Below are positions 31,952-40,192 of a stretch of 64,000 bases of DNA, piece after piece. How positions within the stretch are numbered: position 1 is the first letter of the stretch; the number at the start of each line of letters is the position of its first letter. Source of the DNA: Chitinimonas arctica (GTDB lineage Bacteria; Pseudomonadota; Gammaproteobacteria; Burkholderiales; Chitinimonadaceae); NCBI RefSeq assembly GCF_007431345.1, contig NZ_CP041730.1:1116001-1180000 (forward strand), given 5' to 3'. The position numbers and the translations under genes are program-made. Under the pieces are notes generated by a model. That model did not search any database and was not told the DNA's origin. It was given only the letters and a program-made list of their open reading frames with translations.

Positions 31952-33178
31952 ATGAAAAAAATGCTGGCTTCGTTTGCCACCCTTGCGCTTTTATTAACAG
32001 GAGGGGTCCACGCCTCTCCGTTGAAATTCGCCAACTCGGCATGGATGTATGATGGCGACAATACCGATCCGGCAAATCCATTAAAACCCACCGTCGGCTT
32101 GATGGCCAACGATATTCTCCGCGCGGATGCCGCCATGGGGAATAAACTCGGCATGGTGTATATATACGGCTCGGATATGGAATTGGCAATCAGCGACAGC
32201 CAGCACCCCGCCGCCCATTGCGACGTCGCCACGCTGGATGAAAAATGCGGGCTGCAGGTGTATTACAACACGCCCGGCAAACGCGGTTACAACGGCATTG
32301 CAAATACGGCGAAATATAAAAATATACTCGAAAGCCGTGGCAAACATTATCTCTACAGTCCCATTATCGATGGCCGTATAGAAAAAGCGAATGCACCCGG
32401 CGAAGGCGAACCCTTGCTGGTCGAATTCCCCTACCTCAGCCAGGAAGTCGCCGAACTGTACGCCGACCGGGTCGCTTTCCAGGCTTGCAGCGACGAGAAT
32501 CTCGACGGCATTCAATTCGATCTTGAACCGGCCTTCAAGGATTACGCCATTGCCAACCCCGATCCAAAACGACGCGGGGAGTATTATTTCTACAAGCGCA
32601 TTGGGTGGAACTTTGCCGGCAAGAACAATGCCATCCGCACCTGCGTGGATAAGGCCCATCCGGAAGGGCGCTTTTTCTCGGTTTTCGCCTTTGCCAGGAA
32701 TATCAACCAAGAGGTGAGCGACGCGCTGACCGCACACCAGAACGGTTACTTCATCGATTCACTTTACGATGTAGACCAAGCCGCACCGGGCGGCACGGTC
32801 ACCACTCCCGACGCTTACAATCGCTTGGTGCAAGACGAAGTAGCACTTATGCTCGCCAAATCCCGGCAATACCATCTTCCCTTCCAATTTGGCGTACCCG
32901 CTGCAGCGTCCGTGCATGAATTCGAACGTAGCAAGTCAACCGCCACGAATGGGGAGGTCGTTACCACGTTCCGGCAAATCGACTACCTCACCCATGCCAT
33001 GCGCGCCGTCAACACCGCGCTAAACGCCCCGGAAAACAAAAGCCTGCCCTTTTTGGGCGTAAGCCTCTGGTCCTTTGAAAAGGGTGGCTCGCCATGGGGT
33101 AATGAATTCTACTACCCGCCCACCCCTGGCGATGATGCGCTCGCCCACTTGAAGCAGACCTTGCCCCTGCCGCGTTGA
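31952..33178 (+). CDS. Secreted TIM-barrel protein, GH18-like
   Basis: 408 residues. Signal peptide MKKMLASFATLALLLTGGVH then ASP. The barrel signature is ENLDGIQFDLEPAF near residue 190, corresponding to the GH18 DGxDxDxE motif, with Gln in place of the second Asp but the last Asp and catalytic Glu kept. The end FLGVSLWSFEKGG resembles barrel strand 8 with its conserved Trp. Four Cys suggest disulfides. GAGGAAATTGCC gives a good ribosome site. It is likely a sugar-binding or glycan-cleaving exported protein; the exact family is uncertain. Confidence 0.6.
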   Translation: MKKMLASFATLALLLTGGVHASPLKFANSAWMYDGDNTDPANPLKPTVGLMANDILRADAAMGNKLGMVYIYGSDMELAISDSQHPAAHCDVATLDEKCGLQVYYNTPGKRGYNGIANTAKYKNILESRGKHYLYSPIIDGRIEKANAPGEGEPLLVEFPYLSQEVAELYADRVAFQACSDENLDGIQFDLEPAFKDYAIANPDPKRRGEYYFYKRIGWNFAGKNNAIRTCVDKAHPEGRFFSVFAFARNINQEVSDALTAHQNGYFIDSLYDVDQAAPGGTVTTPDAYNRLVQDEVALMLAKSRQYHLPFQFGVPAAASVHEFERSKSTATNGEVVTTFRQIDYLTHAMRAVNTALNAPENKSLPFLGVSLWSFEKGGSPWGNEFYYPPTPGDDALAHLKQTLPLPR

Positions 33179-33195
33179 ATTTGATTGGGTGGGAT

Positions 33196-33220
33196 CCCGC
33201 GCGACGCTAACCCGCGCGGG
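33196..33220. terminator. Hairpin between convergent genes
   Basis: CCCGCGCG (33196-33203) pairs with CGCGCGGG (33213-33220). It lies between the ends of the GH18-like gene and fixH. No T-tract follows on either strand, so it may act with Rho or as a 3' end stabiliser. Confidence 0.45.
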
Positions 33221-33221
33221 C

Positions 33222-33725
33222 CTAAGGCTTATTGGGCCGCAAATCGACCGCCAAGCCGGCCCCCAACACGCCCTCGCCGCGCAGACTCCAGCCACCCAGC
33301 TCATCATCGAGCACCAATAGCCAGCGCTGGGAAACCAGCGGCCTAGCCAGCTTGCCGTGCAGCATGCCGTCTTCGCCGGCCCGCAGAATCACAGCCTGAT
33401 CCTGGCCGGGGCGGGTCGGGTGAGACAAACGCAGGCTGAGCGGGTTGGCTTTGACCGGCATCGGCACCAGCAGGATATGCGCGCCCACGCCGTCCTCGGA
33501 TACGATCACCTTGGCCGTCACGCCCAGCTTGGCCGCCATACGGTCGCGGGCGATATCCTTGCCGATTTCATTGCCGCGCTTGTAGTAATCGTCGGCCACC
33601 AGGCCGTCGTTGCTCTTGACCGCCACGACGATCATCGCGATGCAGCCCACCACGGTGGTGCCAAGCAGACCAAGGAACAACCAGATTACCGGCTGCCGAT
33701 ACCATTTATTCGCGGATGTGTTCAT
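33222..33725 (-). CDS. fixH: FixH family protein
   Basis: 167 residues with one N-terminal membrane helix (VIWLFLGLLGTTVVGCIAMI) followed by a FixH ectodomain: GLVADDYYKRGNEIGKDIAR, HPTRPGQDQAVIL and LDDELGGWSLRGEG. FixH assists cbb3 oxidase assembly together with CcoG, CcoI and CcoS, probably in copper delivery. It directly follows ccoG (7 nt). The usual ccoI copper ATPase and ccoS are not in this block. Confidence 0.9.
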   Translation of the reverse strand: MNTSANKWYRQPVIWLFLGLLGTTVVGCIAMIVVAVKSNDGLVADDYYKRGNEIGKDIARDRMAAKLGVTAKVIVSEDGVGAHILLVPMPVKANPLSLRLSHPTRPGQDQAVILRAGEDGMLHGKLARPLVSQRWLLVLDDELGGWSLRGEGVLGAGLAVDLRPNKP

Positions 33726-33732
33726 CTGATTT

Positions 33733-35184
33733 CTATTTGCCTATGAAACTGGATTTCGCGCGCACCTTCAAGTTCAGATCGTCGACCGCCTGCACTTCGA
33801 AGTAGATCTTCCTGGAACCACGTGTCGCATATTGCGGTTCTACCTGTACCCGCACGCCGACACTGGCCGAACTGTTGGACGGCAATTCGATCAGCTCGCC
33901 CTGGTCGGTCAAGACTTTCATTTCCGGCAGTCCATCGGCACGGATAACGAAGCGGTGCGCTTTTTCATCGGTATTTTCCAGCTGAAGCTGATAGCTGTTC
34001 TCCAACAGGCCTTCGTCAGTCTCACGCATCAGCGCATTGCGGTCGCGCGACACGTTGACCGCCAAGGGCAGCTTGAACATCAGCGAGAGCGTGACCCCCA
34101 CCGTCACCACCAGCAGCACCGCGCCATACATCACCACGCGCGGACGCAGGATATGGTTGACGATCTCGCGCTCAGGATACTTGTGCGCCAGGGCATTCTC
34201 GGTGGTGTAGCGCACCAGTCCCCGCGCATAACCCATCTTGTCCATCACGCTATCGCAAGCATCGATGCAGGCGCCGCAGGCGATGCACTCATACTGCAAT
34301 CCATCGCGGATATCGATGCCGACCGGGCAGACCTGCACGCACAGCTTGCAGTCGATACAGTCGCCCTTGCCTTCGGCCTTGTAGTCTTCGCCCTTGCGAC
34401 GGCTGCCGCGCGGTTCGCCGCGTTCGGCGTCATAGCTGATCAGCAAGGTATCGGGATCGAACATCGCCCCCTGGAAACGAGCGTAGGGGCACATATATTT
34501 GCAAACCTGCTCACGCATCCAGCCGGCATTGCCGTAGGTGGCAAAGCCGTAGAACAGGATCCAGAAGGCTTCCCACGGACCGGTCTGGAAGGCCAGCACC
34601 TTGCTGGCCAACTCCCGGATAGGGGTGAAATAGCCCACGAAGGTAAAGCCGGTCCACAGCGCAATCAGAATCCAGATCGCGTGCTTGGTGTACTTGAGGC
34701 GCAAACGGCGCCAGTTCATCGGGCCGTTATCCAGCTTGATACGGGCCAGCCTATCCCCTTCCACCCACTTTTCAACCCATAGGAATATCTCGGTGTAGAC
34801 GGTTTGCGGACAGGAATAGCCGCACCATAGCCGGCCGCCTATCGAGGTCCAGACAAACAGGCCGAACGCGCTCATCGCCAGCAAGGCGGTCAGATAGATA
34901 AAGTCCTGCGGCAGGAAGATAAAGCCGAACACATAGAATTTGCGGCCCAGCAGGTCGAACAGCATCATCTGCCGGTCATGTATGTTCAACCACGGTACGC
35001 CATAGAAAAACAACTGGGTGGCGACCAGCCAGAACCAGCGCCACTGGGTAAAACGGCCGGTGATCCAGCGCGGGTAGACTTTCTTGTGCTTTTCGTACAG
35101 CACCACTTCTTCCAGCTCAACCGGTGTGTCCGCGGGTGTCGCGGGCAGGACCTTGATCGGGATGTTCTTGAAGGACTGTGACAT
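33733..35184 (-). CDS. ccoG: Cytochrome c oxidase accessory protein CcoG
   Basis: 483 residues. Several membrane helices in the N-terminal half with GYSCPQTVYTEIF, then two 4Fe-4S motifs, CIDCKLCVQVCPVGIDIRDG and CIACGACIDACDSV, and a C-terminal IgG-like domain (residues 370-483). CcoG is a Cu(II) reductase needed for cbb3 assembly. It is separated from ccoP by a gap with two strong hairpins and followed by fixH. Confidence 0.94.
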   Translation of the reverse strand: MSQSFKNIPIKVLPATPADTPVELEEVVLYEKHKKVYPRWITGRFTQWRWFWLVATQLFFYGVPWLNIHDRQMMLFDLLGRKFYVFGFIFLPQDFIYLTALLAMSAFGLFVWTSIGGRLWCGYSCPQTVYTEIFLWVEKWVEGDRLARIKLDNGPMNWRRLRLKYTKHAIWILIALWTGFTFVGYFTPIRELASKVLAFQTGPWEAFWILFYGFATYGNAGWMREQVCKYMCPYARFQGAMFDPDTLLISYDAERGEPRGSRRKGEDYKAEGKGDCIDCKLCVQVCPVGIDIRDGLQYECIACGACIDACDSVMDKMGYARGLVRYTTENALAHKYPEREIVNHILRPRVVMYGAVLLVVTVGVTLSLMFKLPLAVNVSRDRNALMRETDEGLLENSYQLQLENTDEKAHRFVIRADGLPEMKVLTDQGELIELPSNSSASVGVRVQVEPQYATRGSRKIYFEVQAVDDLNLKVRAKSSFIGK

Positions 35185-35202
35185 GGCGGGCGCTCAAAGG
35201 AT

Positions 35203-35235
35203 TTTCGATAGCCGCCGCAAGCGAGGCTATCGAAA
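35203..35235. other. Hairpin A in the ccoP-ccoG gap
   Basis: TTTCGATAGCC (35203-35213) pairs perfectly with GGCTATCGAAA (35225-35235) around an 11-base loop, just upstream of ccoG. In the direction of transcription it could affect ccoG translation or mRNA half-life. Confidence 0.6.
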
Positions 35236-35274
35236 GCCACCTGAAAGGGCGGCATGCTACCCGCCCCTTTATTG

Positions 35275-35305
35275 CCCTGCCTGCGACCCAAGGTCGCAGG
35301 CAGGG
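35275..35305. terminator. Hairpin B: 14-bp perfect stem after ccoP
   Basis: CCCTGCCTGCGACC (35275-35288) and GGTCGCAGGCAGGG (35292-35305) form an uninterrupted stem with a 3-base loop, 12 nt past the ccoP stop. No T-tract follows in the minus direction. It may end part of the transcripts or protect the 3' end of the ccoNOQP message. Confidence 0.6.
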
Positions 35306-35317
35306 TGTCCGACAGTC

Positions 35318-36235
35318 TTATTTGGCCGCTTGTTCCTTGCTCGACAGGCCATAGACATAGGCAGCCAGCAAATGCACCTTGCCGTCGCCCAACGCCTCTT
35401 TCCAGGCCGGCATGCGGTTCTTGCGGCCATTGGTGATGGTTTCGATGAGGGTGTGCTCGCTACCGCCGTACAGCCAGATCTTGTCGGTCAGATTGGGCGC
35501 GCCGATCGCTTGGCTACCCTTGCCGTCGGCCTGGTGGCAGGCCACGCAAACCTGCTTGTAAGTCGACTCGCCGCGACCGGCACGTACCGCGTCGTACTGG
35601 CGGCTGGCCAGCTTGAGCACGTAATTGGCCACGTCCTTGACCTTTTCTTCGCCGAAAGCCGCACCGAAGGCCGGCATCTGGCCACCGCGACCGTGGTTGA
35701 TGGTCTCCAGGATCTTGTCCGGCGTACCGCCGTACAGCCAATCCGCATCGGTCAGATTCGGAAAACCCTTGGCGCCGCGCGCGTCTGAACCGTGGCATTG
35801 CATGCAATAGGTCAGAAACAGGCTCTGGCCGGACTGGCGGGCTTCCTCGTTCTTGGACAGGGTAGCCACATCCACCTTGATGTACTTGTCGTACAACGGC
35901 TTGATGGCGGCCTCCTTGGCCGCCGACTCCGCCTGGTATTGGCCGCTGGACGTCCAGCCCGCCAGACCGGGGAAGGCGCCCAGGCCCGGGAACCAGACCA
36001 GGTAGGCCACCGCGATGGCGATGGTGATGTAGAACAAGCCCATCCACCAGCGCGGCAAGGGGTTGTTGTACTCCTCCAGATCCTCGTCCCACTTGTGGCC
36101 GGTCACCTGGGCTTTCTGACCCTTGGGCAGCTTGACCTTGCTCTGGGTCCACAGCACATAACCCAGCCAGATCAGGGAAAGCACGACGATGGCGGTAATG
36201 TAATAACCCCAAAAGTCGCTGACAAAATCACTCAT
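35318..36235 (-). CDS. ccoP: cbb3 oxidase subunit III (dihaem cytochrome c) CcoP
   Basis: 305 residues. Two membrane helices at the N-terminus (the first in DFWGYYITAIVVLSLIWLGY, the second in WMGLFYITIAIAVAYLVWF), then two cytochrome c domains with haem motifs CMQCH and CVACH and distal Met ligands (GGQMPAFGA, KNRMPAWKE). It passes electrons from cytochrome c to CcoO/CcoN. Its ATG overlaps the ccoQ stop (ATGA). Confidence 0.95.
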   Translation of the reverse strand: MSDFVSDFWGYYITAIVVLSLIWLGYVLWTQSKVKLPKGQKAQVTGHKWDEDLEEYNNPLPRWWMGLFYITIAIAVAYLVWFPGLGAFPGLAGWTSSGQYQAESAAKEAAIKPLYDKYIKVDVATLSKNEEARQSGQSLFLTYCMQCHGSDARGAKGFPNLTDADWLYGGTPDKILETINHGRGGQMPAFGAAFGEEKVKDVANYVLKLASRQYDAVRAGRGESTYKQVCVACHQADGKGSQAIGAPNLTDKIWLYGGSEHTLIETITNGRKNRMPAWKEALGDGKVHLLAAYVYGLSSKEQAAK

Positions 36236-36402
36236 TTTTCACTCCCGGCCTGCCCATGCGGCAGGTCGTCGTCATTGATAGGCTGCATGGCGGCTTCATC
36301 GAAGCCTTTTTGTGCCGGCTTGCCCCAAGCCCAGACAGCAATCGCGAAAAAGCTGAGCAGGCCTGCCACCGTTACGAGGATGCGGAACAGATTGATGTCC
36401 AT
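36232..36402 (-). CDS. ccoQ: cbb3 oxidase small subunit CcoQ
   Basis: 56 residues: MDINLFRILVTVAGLLSFFA continues into IAVWAWGKPAQKGFDE, a single membrane helix with the usual WAW/W-x-W end, and an acidic tail. CcoQ (FixQ) stabilises the oxidase complex. Its stop overlaps the ccoP start by the ATGA arrangement and it lies 59 nt after ccoO, the standard gene order. Confidence 0.92.
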   Translation of the reverse strand: MDINLFRILVTVAGLLSFFAIAVWAWGKPAQKGFDEAAMQPINDDDLPHGQAGSEK

Positions 36403-36461
36403 TGGAACTCCTTTTCACAGCGCCAAGGCCGGTGCGCACCAGCGCGCCGGCACCTGTCGCC

Positions 36462-37076
36462 CTAACGAATACCCTTCAGCGCCAGCCCCAGGCCTTGCAG
36501 ATAGGCAATGGTGGCGTCCATTTCGGTCTTGCCTTCCACCTGCTTGGGCGCGGCAGCGATTTCGGCATCGGTGTAGGGCACGCCCACCTTGCGCAGCGCG
36601 CGCATATTGGCCTGGACGGCGGCCGGATCAAGCTTGGCGCCGGCCAGCCACGGGAAGGCAGGCATGATGGATTCCGGCACGACATCGCGCGGATTGATCA
36701 GGTGAACCTCATGCCATTCGTCGGAATAGCGGCCACCGACCCGCGCCAGGTCCGGCCCGGTACGCTTGGAGCCCCACTGGAAGGGGTGGTCGTAGACCGA
36801 CTCGCCAGCCACCGAATAGTGGCCATAGCGTTCGGTCTCGGCGCGGAAGGGACGGATCATCTGCGAATGGCAGTTGTAGCAGCCCTCGCGGATGTAGATA
36901 TCGCGGCCCGCCACTTGCAGCGCGGTGTAAGGCTTGACGCCCGCAATCGGTTGCGTGGTCGAACGCGAGAACATCAACGGCAATATCTCGACCATCATGG
37001 CCACGCTGATGGTCAGGATCGTGAACACGATCAGATAACCGACGTGCTCCTCGATCATTCTCTGAATTTTTTCCAT
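36462..37076 (-). CDS. ccoO: cbb3 oxidase subunit II (monohaem cytochrome c) CcoO
   Basis: 204 residues. One N-terminal membrane helix (EHVGYLIVFTILTISVAMMV), then a cytochrome c domain with YIREGCYNCHSQMIRPF as the haem site and a distal Met near MPAFPWLAG. It forms the catalytic core with CcoN. 18 nt separate it from ccoN. Confidence 0.95.
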   Translation of the reverse strand: MEKIQRMIEEHVGYLIVFTILTISVAMMVEILPLMFSRSTTQPIAGVKPYTALQVAGRDIYIREGCYNCHSQMIRPFRAETERYGHYSVAGESVYDHPFQWGSKRTGPDLARVGGRYSDEWHEVHLINPRDVVPESIMPAFPWLAGAKLDPAAVQANMRALRKVGVPYTDAEIAAAPKQVEGKTEMDATIAYLQGLGLALKGIR

Positions 37077-37094
37077 GTCGATTCCTAGTTACGG

Positions 37095-38546
37095 CTACGC
37101 ATGAGCTGCTTGCTGGTGAGGTATGGGCGCATCCACCGCGCGGCCCTGCATGATGGTGCGGGCAACGTTGTAGGCCATCAGGAACATACCGCTCAGATAC
37201 ATGGCGCCGCCGATCATGCGCACCACGTAGTAAGGACCGGTGGCCTTGACCGAATCGATGAAGGCATAGGTCAGGGTGCCGTCTGGATTGGTGGCACGCC
37301 ACATCACGCCCTGCGTCACACCGGCTACCCACATGGCGGCGATATACAGCACCACGCCCAGGGTGGCGATCCAGAAGTGCGCATCGATCAGGGCGATCGA
37401 GTACATCTTTTCGCGGCCGTACAGGCGCGGGATCATGTAATAGATGGAACCGATGGTGATCATGGCCACCCAGCCAAGCGCGCCGGAGTGCACGTGGCCA
37501 ATGGTCCAGTCGGTGTAATGGCTCAGCGCATTCACCGTCTTCAGCGCCATCATCGGCCCTTCGAAGGTGGACATGCCGTAGAAGGACAAGGCGGTGATCA
37601 TGAACTTCAGGATCGGGTCGGTACGCAGCTTGTCCCATGCCCCGGACAGTGTCATCACGCCATTGATCATGCCGCCCCAGCTAGGCGCCAGCAGGATGAT
37701 GGAGAACACCATGCCCAAGGACTGGGTCCAGTCGGGCAAGGCGGTGTAATGCAGATGGTGGGGGCCGGCCCACATATACGTGAAGATCAGCGCCCAGAAG
37801 TGGACCACCGACAGGCGATACGAATAGACCGGACGGCCAGCTTGCTTGGGCACGAAGTAATACATCATGCCAAGGAAGGCGGCGGTCAGGAAAAAGCCCA
37901 CCGCATTGTGGCCGTACCACCATTGCACCATGGCATCCACGGCACCGGAATAGATCGGGTAGGACTTCCACAGCGAAGCCGGCACGGACAGGTGGTTGAC
38001 GATGTGCAGCAAGGCCACCGCCAGGATAAAGGCGCCGTAGAACCAGTTGGCGACGTAGATATGCTTGATCTTGCGCTTGGCCAGCGTGCCGAAGAACACC
38101 ACGGCGTACGCTATCCACACCACCGCGATAAGGATGGCGATGGGCCACTCCATCTCGGCGTATTCCTTGCCGGCGGTGATACCCAGCGGGTAGGTGATCA
38201 TCACCGACACGATGACCAGCTGCCAACCCCAGAAAGTGGCGGCAGCCAGCGTATCGGAAAACAGCCGCACACCGGAGGTGCGCTGCACGACGTAGTACGA
38301 CGTGGCGAACAGGGCACAACCGCCAAAGGCGAAGATCACCAGGCTGGTGTGCAGTGGACGCAACCGCCCGAAGTGGAAATACGGACCGAGATTCAACTCG
38401 GGCCAGGCCAGCTGCGAGGCAATGATCACCCCCATCAGCATGCCGACTATCCCCCACACCACCGTCATGATGCTGAATTGCCGCACCACACGATAGTTGA
38501 AGGTCTCCGCCCCGTCATGGGGCTCAAGCGCACGAGTGGCTTGCAT
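37095..38546 (-). CDS. ccoN: cbb3-type cytochrome c oxidase subunit I CcoN
   Basis: 483 residues, 12 membrane helices. Haem and copper ligands are visible: RPLHTSLVIFAFGG for low-spin haem, WWYGHNAVGFFLTAAFLG with the Cu-binding His and the cross-linked Tyr region, WAGPHHLHYTALPDW with the His pair, and IGHVHSGALGWVAM for the haem b3/b ligands. This is a high-affinity terminal oxidase for low oxygen. GGAG at about 7 nt supports the ATG at 38546 over one at 38564. Confidence 0.96.
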   Translation of the reverse strand: MQATRALEPHDGAETFNYRVVRQFSIMTVVWGIVGMLMGVIIASQLAWPELNLGPYFHFGRLRPLHTSLVIFAFGGCALFATSYYVVQRTSGVRLFSDTLAAATFWGWQLVIVSVMITYPLGITAGKEYAEMEWPIAILIAVVWIAYAVVFFGTLAKRKIKHIYVANWFYGAFILAVALLHIVNHLSVPASLWKSYPIYSGAVDAMVQWWYGHNAVGFFLTAAFLGMMYYFVPKQAGRPVYSYRLSVVHFWALIFTYMWAGPHHLHYTALPDWTQSLGMVFSIILLAPSWGGMINGVMTLSGAWDKLRTDPILKFMITALSFYGMSTFEGPMMALKTVNALSHYTDWTIGHVHSGALGWVAMITIGSIYYMIPRLYGREKMYSIALIDAHFWIATLGVVLYIAAMWVAGVTQGVMWRATNPDGTLTYAFIDSVKATGPYYVVRMIGGAMYLSGMFLMAYNVARTIMQGRAVDAPIPHQQAAHA

Positions 38547-38614
38547 GGAACTCTCCGAAAACACAAAAAATCCGGTGTTAAATATAATCCCGGCCGAACA
38601 CGAAATAGGCTGCG

Positions 38615-38636
38615 CACGGCGACAGCTGTCGTCGTG
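38615..38636. promoter_or_regulatory. 22-bp dyad in the ccoN upstream region
   Basis: CACGGCGACAGCTGTCGTCGTG is a palindrome with a single mismatched pair, centred on CAGCTG, about 70 nt before the ccoN start. It could be an operator for a dimeric regulator. It does not resemble an FNR/Anr box (TTGAT-N4-ATCAA). Confidence 0.4.
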
Positions 38637-39074
38637 TTTTTCTCTCCGTGCCGGTCTTGGCTAATCGAGGAATGGTCCGGCGAACCGGCCTGTGCGGCGA
38701 AGCGTAAGCACTTCGACCGCATCCTCTCTTCTTGAATGTATTTGCTAGCGAACGAAAGCCCGAACAAGAGCCCGTGCGCTTGAAAGGGATGGTGTTGAGC
38801 TGATGCAATGCAGCAATTTTACAGCCATGCGGGCAGTAGGGGCAATTGAGCAATTGCTCTGAAAACCGCATGACAGCAGGACCTGGGCAAAAGGGAGGAT
38901 ATATTGCCTAGCCGCCGCGCCGCTATTGGCGTAAACGCTATTGCCAGCCAAGCCTGAATTTGCCCGGCCGCGCGGAGGACTTCCCTGACCATAGACGGCA
39001 TAGTGCCGGTTGGAAAGCGCCGGTAACCGCCGGTAACAAGCTTCCGACGAATGCTTACGGCCCACGTTAGCAAA
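38637..39074. other. Long leader/intergenic region upstream of ccoN
   Basis: About 440 bases without a convincing gene. Minus-strand frames here are low-quality and lack recognisable domains. TTGAGCTGATGCAA at about 38795 partly resembles an FNR half-site pair but deviates at two inner positions. The region presumably holds the promoter of the cco operon. Confidence 0.35.
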
Positions 39075-39095
39075 ACACCCGGCATCGCCGGGTGT
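39075..39095 (-). terminator. Intrinsic terminator of slyD
   Basis: ACACCCGGC (39075-39083) pairs with GCCGGGTGT (39087-39095) around ATC. In the minus direction the hairpin is followed by TTTTGC, 32 nt past the slyD stop. Confidence 0.75.
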
Positions 39096-39126
39096 CGCAC
39101 TCAAGCCAAACCGTCAGCAAGACAGC

Positions 39127-39612
39127 TTAGTGATGATGGCCATGCTCGCCATGCACGTGGCCGTGGTCCAGCTCTTCCTTGCTGGCCGCGCGGGCTTCCA
39201 GCACGGTGGCGACAAAGCGCAGGCGCTTGCCGGCCATCGGGTGATTGCCATCGACCACGACCTTGCCGTCGGCGATTTCGGTCACGGTGAACAGCATCAC
39301 TTCGTCGCTATCGGGATCATCGGCTTCGAACATCATGCCTACTTCGAGTTCTTCCGGGAACGCATCCTGCGGCTCGATGCGTACCAGTTCGGCATCGTAT
39401 TCGCCGAAGGCATCATCGGGTTCCATCGTGACATCGATCTTGTCGCCAACCTTCTTGCCATGCAGGGCTTCTTCCACGACCGGGAAGATACCGTCGTAGC
39501 CGCCGTGCAGGTAGACCATGGGCTCATCGGCCGAAGTCTGGTCGAGCAGGTTGTTTTCGGCATCGAACATTTCATAGCTCAGGGTAACAACGGTGTTCTT
39601 GGCGATTTCCAT
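39127..39612 (-). CDS. slyD: FKBP-type peptidyl-prolyl isomerase SlyD
   Basis: 161 residues. FKBP domain with MEIAKNTVVTLSYEMFDAEN and VYLHGGYDGIFPVVEEALHG, the inserted chaperone flap (VTMEPDDAFGEYDAELVRIE) and a short His-rich tail (HGHVHGEHGHHH) that binds nickel or other metals. It is a folding helper and metallochaperone. The ATG at 39612 starts at the conserved domain; a longer frame upstream is out of the family. Confidence 0.93.
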   Translation of the reverse strand: MEIAKNTVVTLSYEMFDAENNLLDQTSADEPMVYLHGGYDGIFPVVEEALHGKKVGDKIDVTMEPDDAFGEYDAELVRIEPQDAFPEELEVGMMFEADDPDSDEVMLFTVTEIADGKVVVDGNHPMAGKRLRFVATVLEARAASKEELDHGHVHGEHGHHH

Positions 39613-39634
39613 GAGGGAGCTTTCTTGGGAGACG

Positions 39635-40105
39635 CTAGGCGTCGAGTTGCTGGATGAGTTTGAGCACGTCTGCGGCATGACCGCGTGGTGTGACGTTGTA
39701 GAGCGCATGACGCAACGTGCCGCTGCGATCAACGATAAAGGTCGACCTGATAGTGCCGAATTTTACCACGCCATTGCGCTCGACTTGCCGCAGAGTGTGA
39801 TACTGGCGCGATACTTCGGTTTCCGAATCCGACAACAATCTCACCATCAGGCCATGTTTATCGCGAAAAATTTCATGGCATAGCGGATCGTCCAGGCTGA
39901 CACCCAGCACCACCGCGTTCAGCTTGCTGAAACGATCTGCCAGGTCGGAGAACTCAATGGCCTCCACCGTACAGCCGGGATCGTCGTCGCGATGATAGAA
40001 ATAAAGTACGACCTGTTTGCTGCCACGATAGTCGGATAATTTGACGATATCCATGGCGGCATCGGGCAATTCGAAATCGGGTGCGGGCCAACCTGCTTCC
40101 AACAT
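39635..40105 (-). CDS. Bcp-type peroxiredoxin lacking the usual resolving Cys
   Basis: 156 residues of the AhpC/TSA fold. The peroxidatic Cys is in DDDPGCTVEAIEF; canonical Bcp has a second Cys five residues later (GCTxEAC), here Ile. A Cys at DPLCHEIF could serve as an alternative partner. It reduces hydroperoxides in the cytoplasm. Divergent from the RoxA-type gene, 22 nt after slyD begins on the same strand. Confidence 0.85.
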   Translation of the reverse strand: MLEAGWPAPDFELPDAAMDIVKLSDYRGSKQVVLYFYHRDDDPGCTVEAIEFSDLADRFSKLNAVVLGVSLDDPLCHEIFRDKHGLMVRLLSDSETEVSRQYHTLRQVERNGVVKFGTIRSTFIVDRSGTLRHALYNVTPRGHAADVLKLIQQLDA

Positions 40106-40192
40106 GTTACCTCCGAGAAGTGCCTCCTGCTGCGTGGCCGGGCAACGAATGCGATAATCCGGGCCATCTCACTTTTTCCCTGTATAGCTCAC

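Noticed and set aside
37101..38735. A 544-codon plus-strand frame opposite ccoN
   Set aside because: Composition rich in His, Gly, Arg and Gln typical of antisense frames; ccoN on the other strand has all haem ligands.
38790..38812. Possible FNR box upstream of ccoN (TTGAGCTGATGCAA)
   Set aside because: Two inner positions deviate from TTGAT-N4-ATCAA and it lies about 250 nt from the ccoN start; not enough to call.
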